The notes below the pieces were generated by a model. It searched no databases, was not told where the DNA came from, and saw nothing but the letters and a program-made list of their open reading frames with translations. A stretch of 64,000 nt of DNA from Paracoccaceae bacterium Fryx2 (GTDB lineage: Bacteria > Pseudomonadota > Alphaproteobacteria > Rhodobacterales > Rhodobacteraceae): the NCBI GenBank assembly GCA_032334235.1, contig JAVSGI010000005.1, positions 1,984,001 to 2,048,000 on the forward strand, written 5' to 3'. Shown here in pieces: positions 45,920-52,691 of this stretch. Numbering within the stretch: position 1 is the stretch's first letter; each line of letters starts with the position of its first letter. The translations under genes were made by a program, and so were the position numbers.

Positions 45920-46921
45920 TTGCAGACCGATCTTTCCCCGCACGCCGCACCCGTGCGCCAGCATCTGCCGCAGGTCGCCCCGCCGCGCAATCCGGGCATG
46001 GCGCTGGACCTGGACTGGGTGGCCGGGGTGCAGGCCAACACCTCGGCCATCGAGCGGCGGGCGGCGACGCTGCCGGGGCGGCGCACGGTGAAGAAGGCGT
46101 TTCAGGCGGCGTGGCTGTGCAAGGCGATCAGCGTGATCGACTTGACGACGCTGGCGGGCGACGACACCGAAGGCCGGGTGCAGCGGCTTTGCGCCAAGGC
46201 GCGCCAGCCGGTGCGGGCCGACCTCTTGGCCGCGCTGGGGATGGAGGGGCTGACGACCGGCGCCGTCTGCGTCTATCACGAGATGGTGCCTGCGGCGGTG
46301 CGGGCGCTGGAAGGCTCGGGCATTCCGGTGGCCGCGGTTTCGACCGGCTTTCCGGCGGGGCTGACGCCGTGGCGGCTGCGGCTGGCAGAGATCGGCGAAA
46401 GCGTGGCGGCGGGGGCTGCGGAAATCGACATCGTGATCTCGCGCCGCCATGTGCTGACCGGCAACTGGCAGGCGCTTTATGACGAGACGGTGGCGATGCG
46501 CGCGGCCTGCGGCGAGGCCCACATGAAAGCGATCCTCGCGACCGGCGAACTTGGCACCCTGCGCAATGTCGCGCGGGCCTCGCTGGTGTGCATGATGGCG
46601 GGGGCCGATTTCATCAAGACCTCCACCGGGAAAGAGGCCGTCAACGCCACCCTGCCCGTCAGCCTGACGATGATCCGCGCCATCCGCGACTACCAGGAAC
46701 GGACCGGGGTCCGCATCGGCTACAAGCCGGCGGGCGGGATTTCCAAGGCCAAGGACGCGCTGGTGTATCTGTCGCTGATGAAGGACGAACTGGGCCTGCC
46801 CTGGGTGCAGCCGGACCTTTTCCGCTTTGGCGCCTCGTCGCTGCTGGGCGACATCGAGCGGCAACTGGAACATCACCTGAGCGGACAGTATTCTGCCGCC
46901 AACCGCCATCCGATGGGCTGA
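45920..46921 (+). CDS. deoC: Deoxyribose-phosphate aldolase
   Basis: Splits 2-deoxyribose-5-phosphate into glyceraldehyde-3-phosphate and acetaldehyde. 333 residues with a ~70-residue N-terminal extension relative to bacterial DeoC, like the longer eukaryotic-type (DERA) form. The Schiff-base Lys is in ADFIKTSTGK (Lys233) and the second active-site Lys in GYKPAGGI (Lys269). The start is a TTG at 45920 with GGAGG 6 nt upstream; the longer frame to 45836 begins inside the nhaD terminator. The acetaldehyde-oxidising enzyme candidate (ALDH) begins 3 bp after the stop. Confidence 0.93.
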   Translation: MQTDLSPHAAPVRQHLPQVAPPRNPGMALDLDWVAGVQANTSAIERRAATLPGRRTVKKAFQAAWLCKAISVIDLTTLAGDDTEGRVQRLCAKARQPVRADLLAALGMEGLTTGAVCVYHEMVPAAVRALEGSGIPVAAVSTGFPAGLTPWRLRLAEIGESVAAGAAEIDIVISRRHVLTGNWQALYDETVAMRAACGEAHMKAILATGELGTLRNVARASLVCMMAGADFIKTSTGKEAVNATLPVSLTMIRAIRDYQERTGVRIGYKPAGGISKAKDALVYLSLMKDELGLPWVQPDLFRFGASSLLGDIERQLEHHLSGQYSAANRHPMG

Positions 46922-46924
46922 ACC

Positions 46925-49282
46925 ATGACAATCCGCGACATTTTCGATGCCATGAGCTACGGCCCCGCCCCTGAAAGCGCCGCCGAGGCGATGGACTGGA
47001 TCGGCCGTCACAAGGGCACCTTCGGCCACTGGATCGACGGCGGCTTCACCCGGCCGGGCTCGACCTTTCCCACACACAACCCCGCGACCGGCGGCGTGCT
47101 GGCCGAGGTGAGCCTGGGCGACGCGGCGGCGGTGGATGCCGCCGTTTCTGCCGCCCGAAAGGCGCAGCCGAAATGGGCGGCGCTTTCGGGGCACGCGCGG
47201 GCGCGGGTTCTGTATGCGCTGGCGCGGCTGGTGCAGAAGCACGCGCGGCTGCTGGCGGTGCTGGAAACGCTGGACAACGGCAAGCCGATCCGCGAATCGC
47301 GCGACATTGACCTCGCCCTGGTGGCGCGGCATTTCTACTACCATGCGGGGCTTGCGCAGCTTTTGGGCGACGAGCAGCCCGGGATGGTGCCGCTGGGGGT
47401 CTGCGGCGCGGTGATTCCGTGGAACTTCCCGCTCTTGATGCTGGCGTGGAAGGTGGCGCCTGCGCTGGCGGCGGGCAACACGGTGGTGCTGAAGCCCGCC
47501 GAATACACGCCGCTGACAGCGCTGCTGTTTGCCGAGCTGTCGCGCGAGGCGGGGCTGCCCAAGGGTGTCTTGAACATCGTGACCGGCGATGGCGACACCG
47601 GGGCGGCGCTGGTGGCGCATCCGGGTGTGGCCAAGATCGCCTTCACCGGCTCGACCGGGGTCGGGCGCAAGATCCGCGCGGCCACTGCCGGAACCGGCAA
47701 GGCCCTGACGCTGGAGCTTGGCGGCAAGTCGCCCTACATCGTGTTCGACGATGCCGACCTTGATTCTGCCGTCGAGGGGCTGGTGGATGCGATCTGGTTC
47801 AACCAGGGGCAGGTCTGCTGCGCCGGGTCGCGCCTGTTGGTTCAGGAAGGCGTGGCGGCGCGGTTCCACATGAAGCTCAAGGCGCGCATGGACGGGCTGC
47901 GGATTGGCGACCCGCTCGACAAGTGCATCGACATCGGCGCGATCATCCATCCGGTGCAGCTTGCGGCGATCACCGCGCTGGTCGATGCCAACAGCGAGGG
48001 CGAGACGCACCGCGCGGCGGTTTCGGTGCCCGAGGGCTGTTACTACCCGCCGACACTGATCACCGGCCTGTCCGCCGCCTCGCACCTGATGCAGGAGGAG
48101 ATTTTTGGCCCGGTTCTGGTGTCGATGACCTTCCGCACCCCGGCCGAGGCGGTCGAACTGGCCAACAACACCCGCTACGGGCTGGCGGCCTCGGTCTGGA
48201 CCGAGAACGTCAATCTGGCGCTGGACGTGGCGCCGAAGCTGAAGGCGGGGGTGGTCTGGGTCAACGCGACCAACCTCTTTGACGCCGGCGCCGGGTTCGG
48301 CGGGCTGCGCGAATCGGGCTTCGGGCGCGAGGGCGGCTGGGAAGGTCTGCTGGCCTATCTGCGGCCCGCCGGGGCTGTGAAGGCGCTGAAGCCGCTGGCG
48401 GCAGTGCCGGAACCGCGCGTGCCAGAGGCGGGGGGGGCCGATTCGGGTGGGCTGGACCGCACCGCCAAGCTTTACATCGGCGGCAAGCAGGCCCGCCCGG
48501 ACGGCGGCTATTCCCGCGCGGTGTGGTCGCCTGCGGGGCGGCTGCTGGGGCATGTCGGGCTTGGCAACCGCAAGGACATCCGCAACGCGGTCGAGGCGGC
48601 CCATGCGGCGAAAGGCTGGGCGCGGATGACGGCGCATGGCCGGGCGCAGATCCTGTATTACATCGCGGAAAACCTGTCGGCCCGTGCCGACGAATTTGCC
48701 GGGCGGCTGCGCGACATGACCGGCCGGCCCGGTGTGGCCGAGGTCGAGGCCAGCATCGACCGGCTGTTCACCTGGGCCGCCTGGGCCGACAAGTTCGAGG
48801 GCGCGGTGAAACCGGTGCCGCTGCGCGCCGTGGCGCTGGCGATGAACGAGCCCTGCGGGGTGATCGGCATCCTTGCCCCCGACGAGGCGCCGCTGCTGGG
48901 CCTCGTGTCGCTGATGGCCCCGGCAATCGCCATGGGCAACACCTGCGTGCTGGTGCCGTCGGAGCCCTTCCCGCTGGCCGCGACCGACTTTGCCCAGGTG
49001 CTGGAGACCAGCGACCTGCCGGGCGGCGTGGTGAACATCGTCACCGGCAGCGCGGCCGAGCTTGCCCTGCCGCTGGCGGGGCACATGGATGTGGATGCGG
49101 TCTGGTGCTTTTCCTCGACCGACCTGTCGGGGGATGTGGAACGCGCCGCCGCGGGCAACCTGAAGCGGACCTGGGTCAACCACGGCCGCGCCCGCGATTG
49201 GTACGGGCCGGCCGGTCAGGGGCGGGAGTTCCTGCGGGCGGCGACGGCGGTCAAGACGGTGTGGGTGCCTTACGGCGAGTGA
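46925..49282 (+). CDS. Two-domain aldehyde dehydrogenase, ALDH16 type
   Basis: 785 residues made of two ALDH modules. The first (~1-480) is complete: PWNFPLLMLAWKVAPALAAG, LELGGKSPYIVF with Glu264, and FNQGQVCCAGSRL with the nucleophile Cys298. The second (~510-785) keeps the fold pattern (NEPCGVIGILAPDEAPLLGL, then [20 protein letters not shown]) but is truncated and lacks the catalytic Cys and Glu, as in bacterial ALDH16, of which a Loktanella (Rhodobacteraceae) enzyme is structurally known. Coupled to deoC, it probably oxidises the acetaldehyde released there to acetate; this substrate is inferred. Confidence 0.9.
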   Translation: MTIRDIFDAMSYGPAPESAAEAMDWIGRHKGTFGHWIDGGFTRPGSTFPTHNPATGGVLAEVSLGDAAAVDAAVSAARKAQPKWAALSGHARARVLYALARLVQKHARLLAVLETLDNGKPIRESRDIDLALVARHFYYHAGLAQLLGDEQPGMVPLGVCGAVIPWNFPLLMLAWKVAPALAAGNTVVLKPAEYTPLTALLFAELSREAGLPKGVLNIVTGDGDTGAALVAHPGVAKIAFTGSTGVGRKIRAATAGTGKALTLELGGKSPYIVFDDADLDSAVEGLVDAIWFNQGQVCCAGSRLLVQEGVAARFHMKLKARMDGLRIGDPLDKCIDIGAIIHPVQLAAITALVDANSEGETHRAAVSVPEGCYYPPTLITGLSAASHLMQEEIFGPVLVSMTFRTPAEAVELANNTRYGLAASVWTENVNLALDVAPKLKAGVVWVNATNLFDAGAGFGGLRESGFGREGGWEGLLAYLRPAGAVKALKPLAAVPEPRVPEAGGADSGGLDRTAKLYIGGKQARPDGGYSRAVWSPAGRLLGHVGLGNRKDIRNAVEAAHAAKGWARMTAHGRAQILYYIAENLSARADEFAGRLRDMTGRPGVAEVEASIDRLFTWAAWADKFEGAVKPVPLRAVALAMNEPCGVIGILAPDEAPLLGLVSLMAPAIAMGNTCVLVPSEPFPLAATDFAQVLETSDLPGGVVNIVTGSAAELALPLAGHMDVDAVWCFSSTDLSGDVERAAAGNLKRTWVNHGRARDWYGPAGQGREFLRAATAVKTVWVPYGE

Positions 49283-49304
49283 CGGTGCGCGGGGCGCGGC
49301 GGAA

Positions 49305-49322
49305 GCGGGGGCCAGCCCCCGC
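49305..49322. terminator. Hairpin in convergent gap after ALDH16
   Basis: GCGGGGGC (49305-49312) pairs with GCCCCCGC (49315-49322), 2-nt loop, 22 bp after the stop codon. Confidence 0.5.
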
Positions 49323-49351
49323 ACCCCCGGGGTATTTGTGCCAATGAGAAA
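49323..49351 (+). repeat. Interspersed GGGTATTTG-type motif, diverged copy
   Basis: CCCCCGGGGTATTTGTGCC followed by AATGAGAA resembles the GGGGATATTTGGGCCAAGATGAA motif with changes in the middle. It lies right after the hairpin in the convergent gap before yqgE. Confidence 0.5.
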
Positions 49352-49422
49352 CGGGGAAGGGCAAACCGCTGAGAAGCGGCCATCGGAGACACTGCCGGCA
49401 ATCTGTCTCACGGGGATATGGG

Positions 49423-49977
49423 TCAGGCGCGCCCGGAGGTGGCCGAGAGCGACAAAGGGTTGATGCCCATGTGCTTCAGCGCGCCGCCCCATTTGGCGCC
49501 GTCGTCGGCCGAGAACACCAGATCGGCCGGGGCGTCGGTGGTCAGCCAGTCGTTGCGGGCGATTTCGGTCTCGAGCTGGCCCGGCCCCCAGCCGGCATAG
49601 CCCAGCGCCAGCAGCGCCCGGTCCGGCCCGGTGCCGCGCGCCATGGATTGCAGGATGTCGACTGTCGCCGTCATGCCATAGCCGCCCGGCACCGCCATGG
49701 TGGCCGAGTTGCTGCGCCATTCGGGCGAATGCAGCACGAAGCCGCGCCCGCGTTCGACCGGGCCGCCGAAATGCACCCGGATGTCGCGCCCGCCGGGGTC
49801 GTGCGGGATCTTCAGCTGGTCGAGCAGGCTGGTGAAGCTGAGGTCGGGCGTCGGCTTGTTGACGATCAGCCCCATCGCCCCGTCCGGCGAATGGGCGCAG
49901 ACGAGAATCACGCTGTGCTCGAAGCGCGGGTCGCCCATGCCGGGCATCGCGATCAGGACCGTGCCGCCAAGTTCCAT
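49423..49977 (-). CDS. YqgE/AlgH-family protein (UPF0301)
   Basis: 184-residue conserved bacterial protein without proven activity. Family blocks are GTVLIAMPGMGDPRFEHSVI, GAMGLIVNKP, HFGGPVERGRGFVLH and ALGYAGWGPGQLETEI. The ATG at 49977 has AGGAGG 6 nt upstream; a longer reading to 50004 has none. Called AlgH in Pseudomonas because of an early link to alginate regulation; that link was weak and the alginate genes 6 kb away do not by themselves support it. Confidence 0.9.
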   Translation of the reverse strand: MELGGTVLIAMPGMGDPRFEHSVILVCAHSPDGAMGLIVNKPTPDLSFTSLLDQLKIPHDPGGRDIRVHFGGPVERGRGFVLHSPEWRSNSATMAVPGGYGMTATVDILQSMARGTGPDRALLALGYAGWGPGQLETEIARNDWLTTDAPADLVFSADDGAKWGGALKHMGINPLSLSATSGRA

Positions 49978-50117
49978 CGCCGCCTCCTGCTGTGCTGTCA
50001 GCATATGGCGCGATTCGGGTGTTGCTCAAGAGGGTGCAAGGGGCGGCCTGCCCTGGATCACGCGGGTTTCGCCCGAAAGTGATTTTCCTATCCGGCGTGG
50101 AAGGGTAATGTCCGCAC

Positions 50118-50921
50118 ATGTTCAAACCCGTTGTCCTTGCCGCGCTGCTGGCGCTGTCTGCCCCGCCCGTCCTGGCCACCACGCAGGGTGACGTGCTGGT
50201 GGCCGAGATCCTGCCGGGGTGGCGCACCGACCACGGCACCCATATCGCGGCCCTGCACCTGAAGCTGGCACCGGACTGGAAGACCTACTGGCGCGCGCCC
50301 GGCGATACCGGCATCCCGCCGCTGTTCGACTGGAGCGGGTCGGAGAATCTGGGGGCGGTTCGGGTGCACTGGCCGCGGCCGCATGTGTTTCATGTCAACG
50401 GAATGCAGAGCATCGGCTACAAGACGGACCTCGTGCTGCCGATCGAAGTCACGGCGAAGGATCCGACACGGGCGATCCATCTGAGGGCGAGCATCGACCT
50501 CGGGGTGTGCCGCGACATCTGCATGCCCGCGGAGCTGTCGCTGTCGGCAGAGCTTGCCGGCCCGGGGGCGGCCGATGCCGTGATCAGCGCGGCCCTTGCG
50601 GACCGGCCCGATACACCCGCAGAGGCCGGCATGGCCGCGATTGCCTGCAAGGTCGAGCCGATTGCCGACGGGCTGCGCCTGACGGCCGAGATCGATCTTC
50701 CGGTGACTGGCACCATGGAAACCGTGGTGATGGAGCCGGGGGCGGCAGGTGTCTGGGCTTCGGAAGCCGTGGTGGCGCGGGTCGGGCGGCGATTGACCGC
50801 CTCGGTCGATCTGGTGCCCGAAAGCGGCGAGCCCTTCGCACTGGACCGCGCGGCCGTGACACTGACGGTGCTGGGCGACGACCGGGCGGTGGAAATTCCG
50901 GGCTGCCCCGCCGCACCCTGA
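50118..50921 (+). CDS. Exported DsbD N-terminal-domain (alpha) protein
   Basis: 267 residues: signal peptide (MFKPVVLAALLALSAPPVLA), then an immunoglobulin-like DsbD-alpha fold with LHLKLAPDWKTYWRAPGDTG, ENLGAVRVHWPRP and the redox cysteines in DLGVCRDICMP. The membrane (beta) and thioredoxin (gamma) domains of full DsbD/ScsB are absent here, so it would need a separate electron donor such as a CcdA-type protein. Role: passing reducing power to periplasmic thiols. Divergent from yqgE (140 bp). A stable hairpin follows. Confidence 0.82.
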   Translation: MFKPVVLAALLALSAPPVLATTQGDVLVAEILPGWRTDHGTHIAALHLKLAPDWKTYWRAPGDTGIPPLFDWSGSENLGAVRVHWPRPHVFHVNGMQSIGYKTDLVLPIEVTAKDPTRAIHLRASIDLGVCRDICMPAELSLSAELAGPGAADAVISAALADRPDTPAEAGMAAIACKVEPIADGLRLTAEIDLPVTGTMETVVMEPGAAGVWASEAVVARVGRRLTASVDLVPESGEPFALDRAAVTLTVLGDDRAVEIPGCPAAP

Positions 50922-50966
50922 CCGGGGACGGCGGGGCCGCGGACCCGCCGCCGCGCCTGCGGCCGC

Positions 50967-50997
50967 GCCCGGGCGGGGCTCGATGCCCCGTCCGGGC
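50967..50997 (+). terminator. 13-bp-stem hairpin after the DsbD-like gene
   Basis: GCCCGGGCGGGGC (50967-50979) pairs with GCCCCGTCCGGGC (50985-50997), one G-T pair, 5-nt loop, 45 bp after the stop. Confidence 0.7.
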
Positions 50998-51106
50998 GCC
51001 CGCCCCTGCCGATCCGCACCGCGCAGGGTCTTCCGGCGCGACCACCTCCGGGCGGGCACCGCCGCCATTTCCACCTGCGCCACCCTTGCCGCCGACGCCG
51101 ACGCCC

Positions 51107-51140
51107 GTTGACGGCGACCGTTGACGGCGACCGTTGACGG
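51107..51140 (+). repeat. 13-bp tandem repeat before the histidine kinase gene
   Basis: GTTGACGGCGACC occurs at 51107-51119 and 51120-51132, then a partial copy GTTGACGG at 51133-51140. It contains repeated TTGAC, which could act as -35 boxes. The rest of 50998-51210 is GC-rich and shows no gene. Confidence 0.6.
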
Positions 51141-51210
51141 GCGGGGCCATGTGTCACCATACTCCGACCGTGCATCACCGGTTTCGCGCAGCCGACAAGC
51201 GGAGGCTCAT

Positions 51211-52212
51211 GTGAGCAACAGTCAAGAAATTCGCGCCCGGTGGGGCGATGACGCGCTGCAAAGGGCAGTGGACGCGGCAGGCATCGCGCTATGGTCCTGG
51301 AATGTCGATTTCGACCGTTTCGACATGGACGAACGCGGGTTCGAATTGTGGGACGTTTCCCCGGATGAACTCCTGACTTTCGAGCATCTGTCCGAGAAGA
51401 TCCACCCTGCGGACCGGGATCGGGTCCGGGCGGCCTTTGCCGCAACACGGGCCGTCGTTGGTCCGTTCGAGATCGACTTCCGCACCCTGATCGGCAAGAA
51501 GGTCCGCTGGATTTCCGCGCGCGGTCGCGGAAGCGACGAGGATATCGTCAGGCGGACCATGATGGGGGTTTTCCTTGATGTCACCGGGCGCAAGCAGGCC
51601 GAGGAGAGCAGCGAACTGCTGGCGGGCGAGATGAGCCACCGGGTGAAGAACCTGCTCGCGATCGCCTCCGGCCTCGCCCGGATCACGTCGCGCTCTTCGT
51701 CGGGGGTCGAGGACATGACAACCCAGCTGACGCACCGGCTGACGGCTTTGGGCCGGGCCCATGACCTTGTGCGCCCCCTGCCGGGAAACCACGGCGACGC
51801 GGCCCTGCTCGGAGATATCTTCACGGTTCTGCTGGCCCCCTATGACGATCAGGGCGCCTTTGCCGGGCGCATCCGGATCGCCGTTCCAAGGATGGGCGTC
51901 GGCGAGGAAGCTGCGGCGGCCCTGGCGCTGGTGGTGCACGAGCTTGCGACGAACTCGTTGAAATACGGCTCTCTTTCGTCGGATGAAGGCGTGCTGGATG
52001 TGTCTGGCTGTGTGGCGGGCGACAATGTCCGCATCGTCTGGACGGAACAGGGCGGCCCCGAGTTGGCCAAGGCCGCCGAACAGCAGGGCTACGGCCGCAA
52101 GCTGGTCAGCCGGACGGTCGAAGGCCCGCTGGGCGGGTCGATCAGCTATGACTGGTCCAGAAGCGGCGCGCTTGTCACCATCGAGATAAACGGCGAGCGG
52201 CTGGCGTCCTAG
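51211..52212 (+). CDS. PAS-domain HWE-family sensor histidine kinase
   Basis: 333 residues, no membrane segment, so a cytoplasmic sensor. A PAS domain (residues ~15-130: AAGIALWSWNVDFDRFDMDE, then a PAC end at MGVFLDVTGRKQAEE) precedes an HWE dimerisation/phosphoacceptor helix (GEMSHRVKNLLAIASGL, His143) and an HWE-type ATPase domain with VVHELATNSLKYGSLS (N-box) and the WTEQGGP signature. The GTG at 51211 has GGAGG 5 nt upstream. No response regulator is nearby; HWE kinases in alphaproteobacteria often feed the PhyR general stress or light pathways. Confidence 0.88.
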   Translation: MSNSQEIRARWGDDALQRAVDAAGIALWSWNVDFDRFDMDERGFELWDVSPDELLTFEHLSEKIHPADRDRVRAAFAATRAVVGPFEIDFRTLIGKKVRWISARGRGSDEDIVRRTMMGVFLDVTGRKQAEESSELLAGEMSHRVKNLLAIASGLARITSRSSSGVEDMTTQLTHRLTALGRAHDLVRPLPGNHGDAALLGDIFTVLLAPYDDQGAFAGRIRIAVPRMGVGEEAAAALALVVHELATNSLKYGSLSSDEGVLDVSGCVAGDNVRIVWTEQGGPELAKAAEQQGYGRKLVSRTVEGPLGGSISYDWSRSGALVTIEINGERLAS

Positions 52213-52579
52213 ACGCTCGCGGTCACTGCTGCCCTGCCGCAGTCTCGCCTGCCGGGCAGACCCGTTTCAGGTTTCGGGAACGGGGTCGGCGCGGCCATGC
52301 CGCCCTGCCTGCGCCCCGCCCATGCCGCCCTGCCTGCGCCCCGCCCATGCCGCCCTGCCTGCGCCCCGCCCGCGGGGCCGGAGTGGTTTCCGGCGGTCCT
52401 GCCGCCATGCCTCCGCGGTGCCGCCCTGTGCCTGCGCGCGGCGTACGGGGCGGGCCGACCGGATGCCGGCACCAGCGCAATCTTCACCTCATACGCCGCT
52501 GCCTGGCGCACGCCGGCGCGCATGAATCTGCCACATCGGCGGGTCTGTGCAAAAAAACACACGCGTCATGGATGTAATA
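52213..52579. other. Non-coding stretch between kinase and RTX gene
   Basis: Apart from the 25-bp tandem repeats (52296-52370), this region has GC-rich sequence with frames full of Pro/Arg/Ala that look like low-complexity artefacts, then turns AT-rich after ~52535. No gene supported. Confidence 0.55.
52296..52370 (+). repeat. Three perfect 25-bp tandem repeats
   Basis: A 25-bp unit beginning CATGCCGCCCTGCCTGCGCC is repeated exactly three times (52296-52320, 52321-52345, 52346-52370) with no mismatch. Perfect identity implies recent expansion or slippage. A related, diverged segment follows to ~52430. Confidence 0.9.
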
Positions 52580-52609
52580 TTGCCACGGGCGAAAAAATAT
52601 CATTATGAA
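52580..52609 (+). promoter_or_regulatory. Candidate sigma-70-type promoter of the RTX gene
   Basis: TTGCCA (52580-52585), 18-nt spacer, TATGAA (52604-52609), in a locally AT-rich stretch. If used, transcription would start near 52616, after the ATG at 52605, which supports the later start at 52692 for the protein. Confidence 0.4.
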
Positions 52610-52691
52610 TAGACGTTCCGATGGAACAAAAACGCAGCAGCGAAAATGCCCAAAAAAGAGCATCTTTCTTTACAAAGCCAGAAAGTCTCAA

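Noticed and set aside
49423-49977. YqgE/AlgH as a regulator of the alginate operon
   Set aside because: The family is widespread in bacteria without alginate; nearness alone is weak.
52296-52370. CRISPR-like array from the 25-bp units
   Set aside because: Units are directly contiguous with no spacers.
52297-52608. Plus-strand frame over the 25-bp repeats, and the minus-strand frame opposite it
   Set aside because: Encodes repeat units and low-complexity Pro/Ala/Arg sequence, with no ribosome-binding site.
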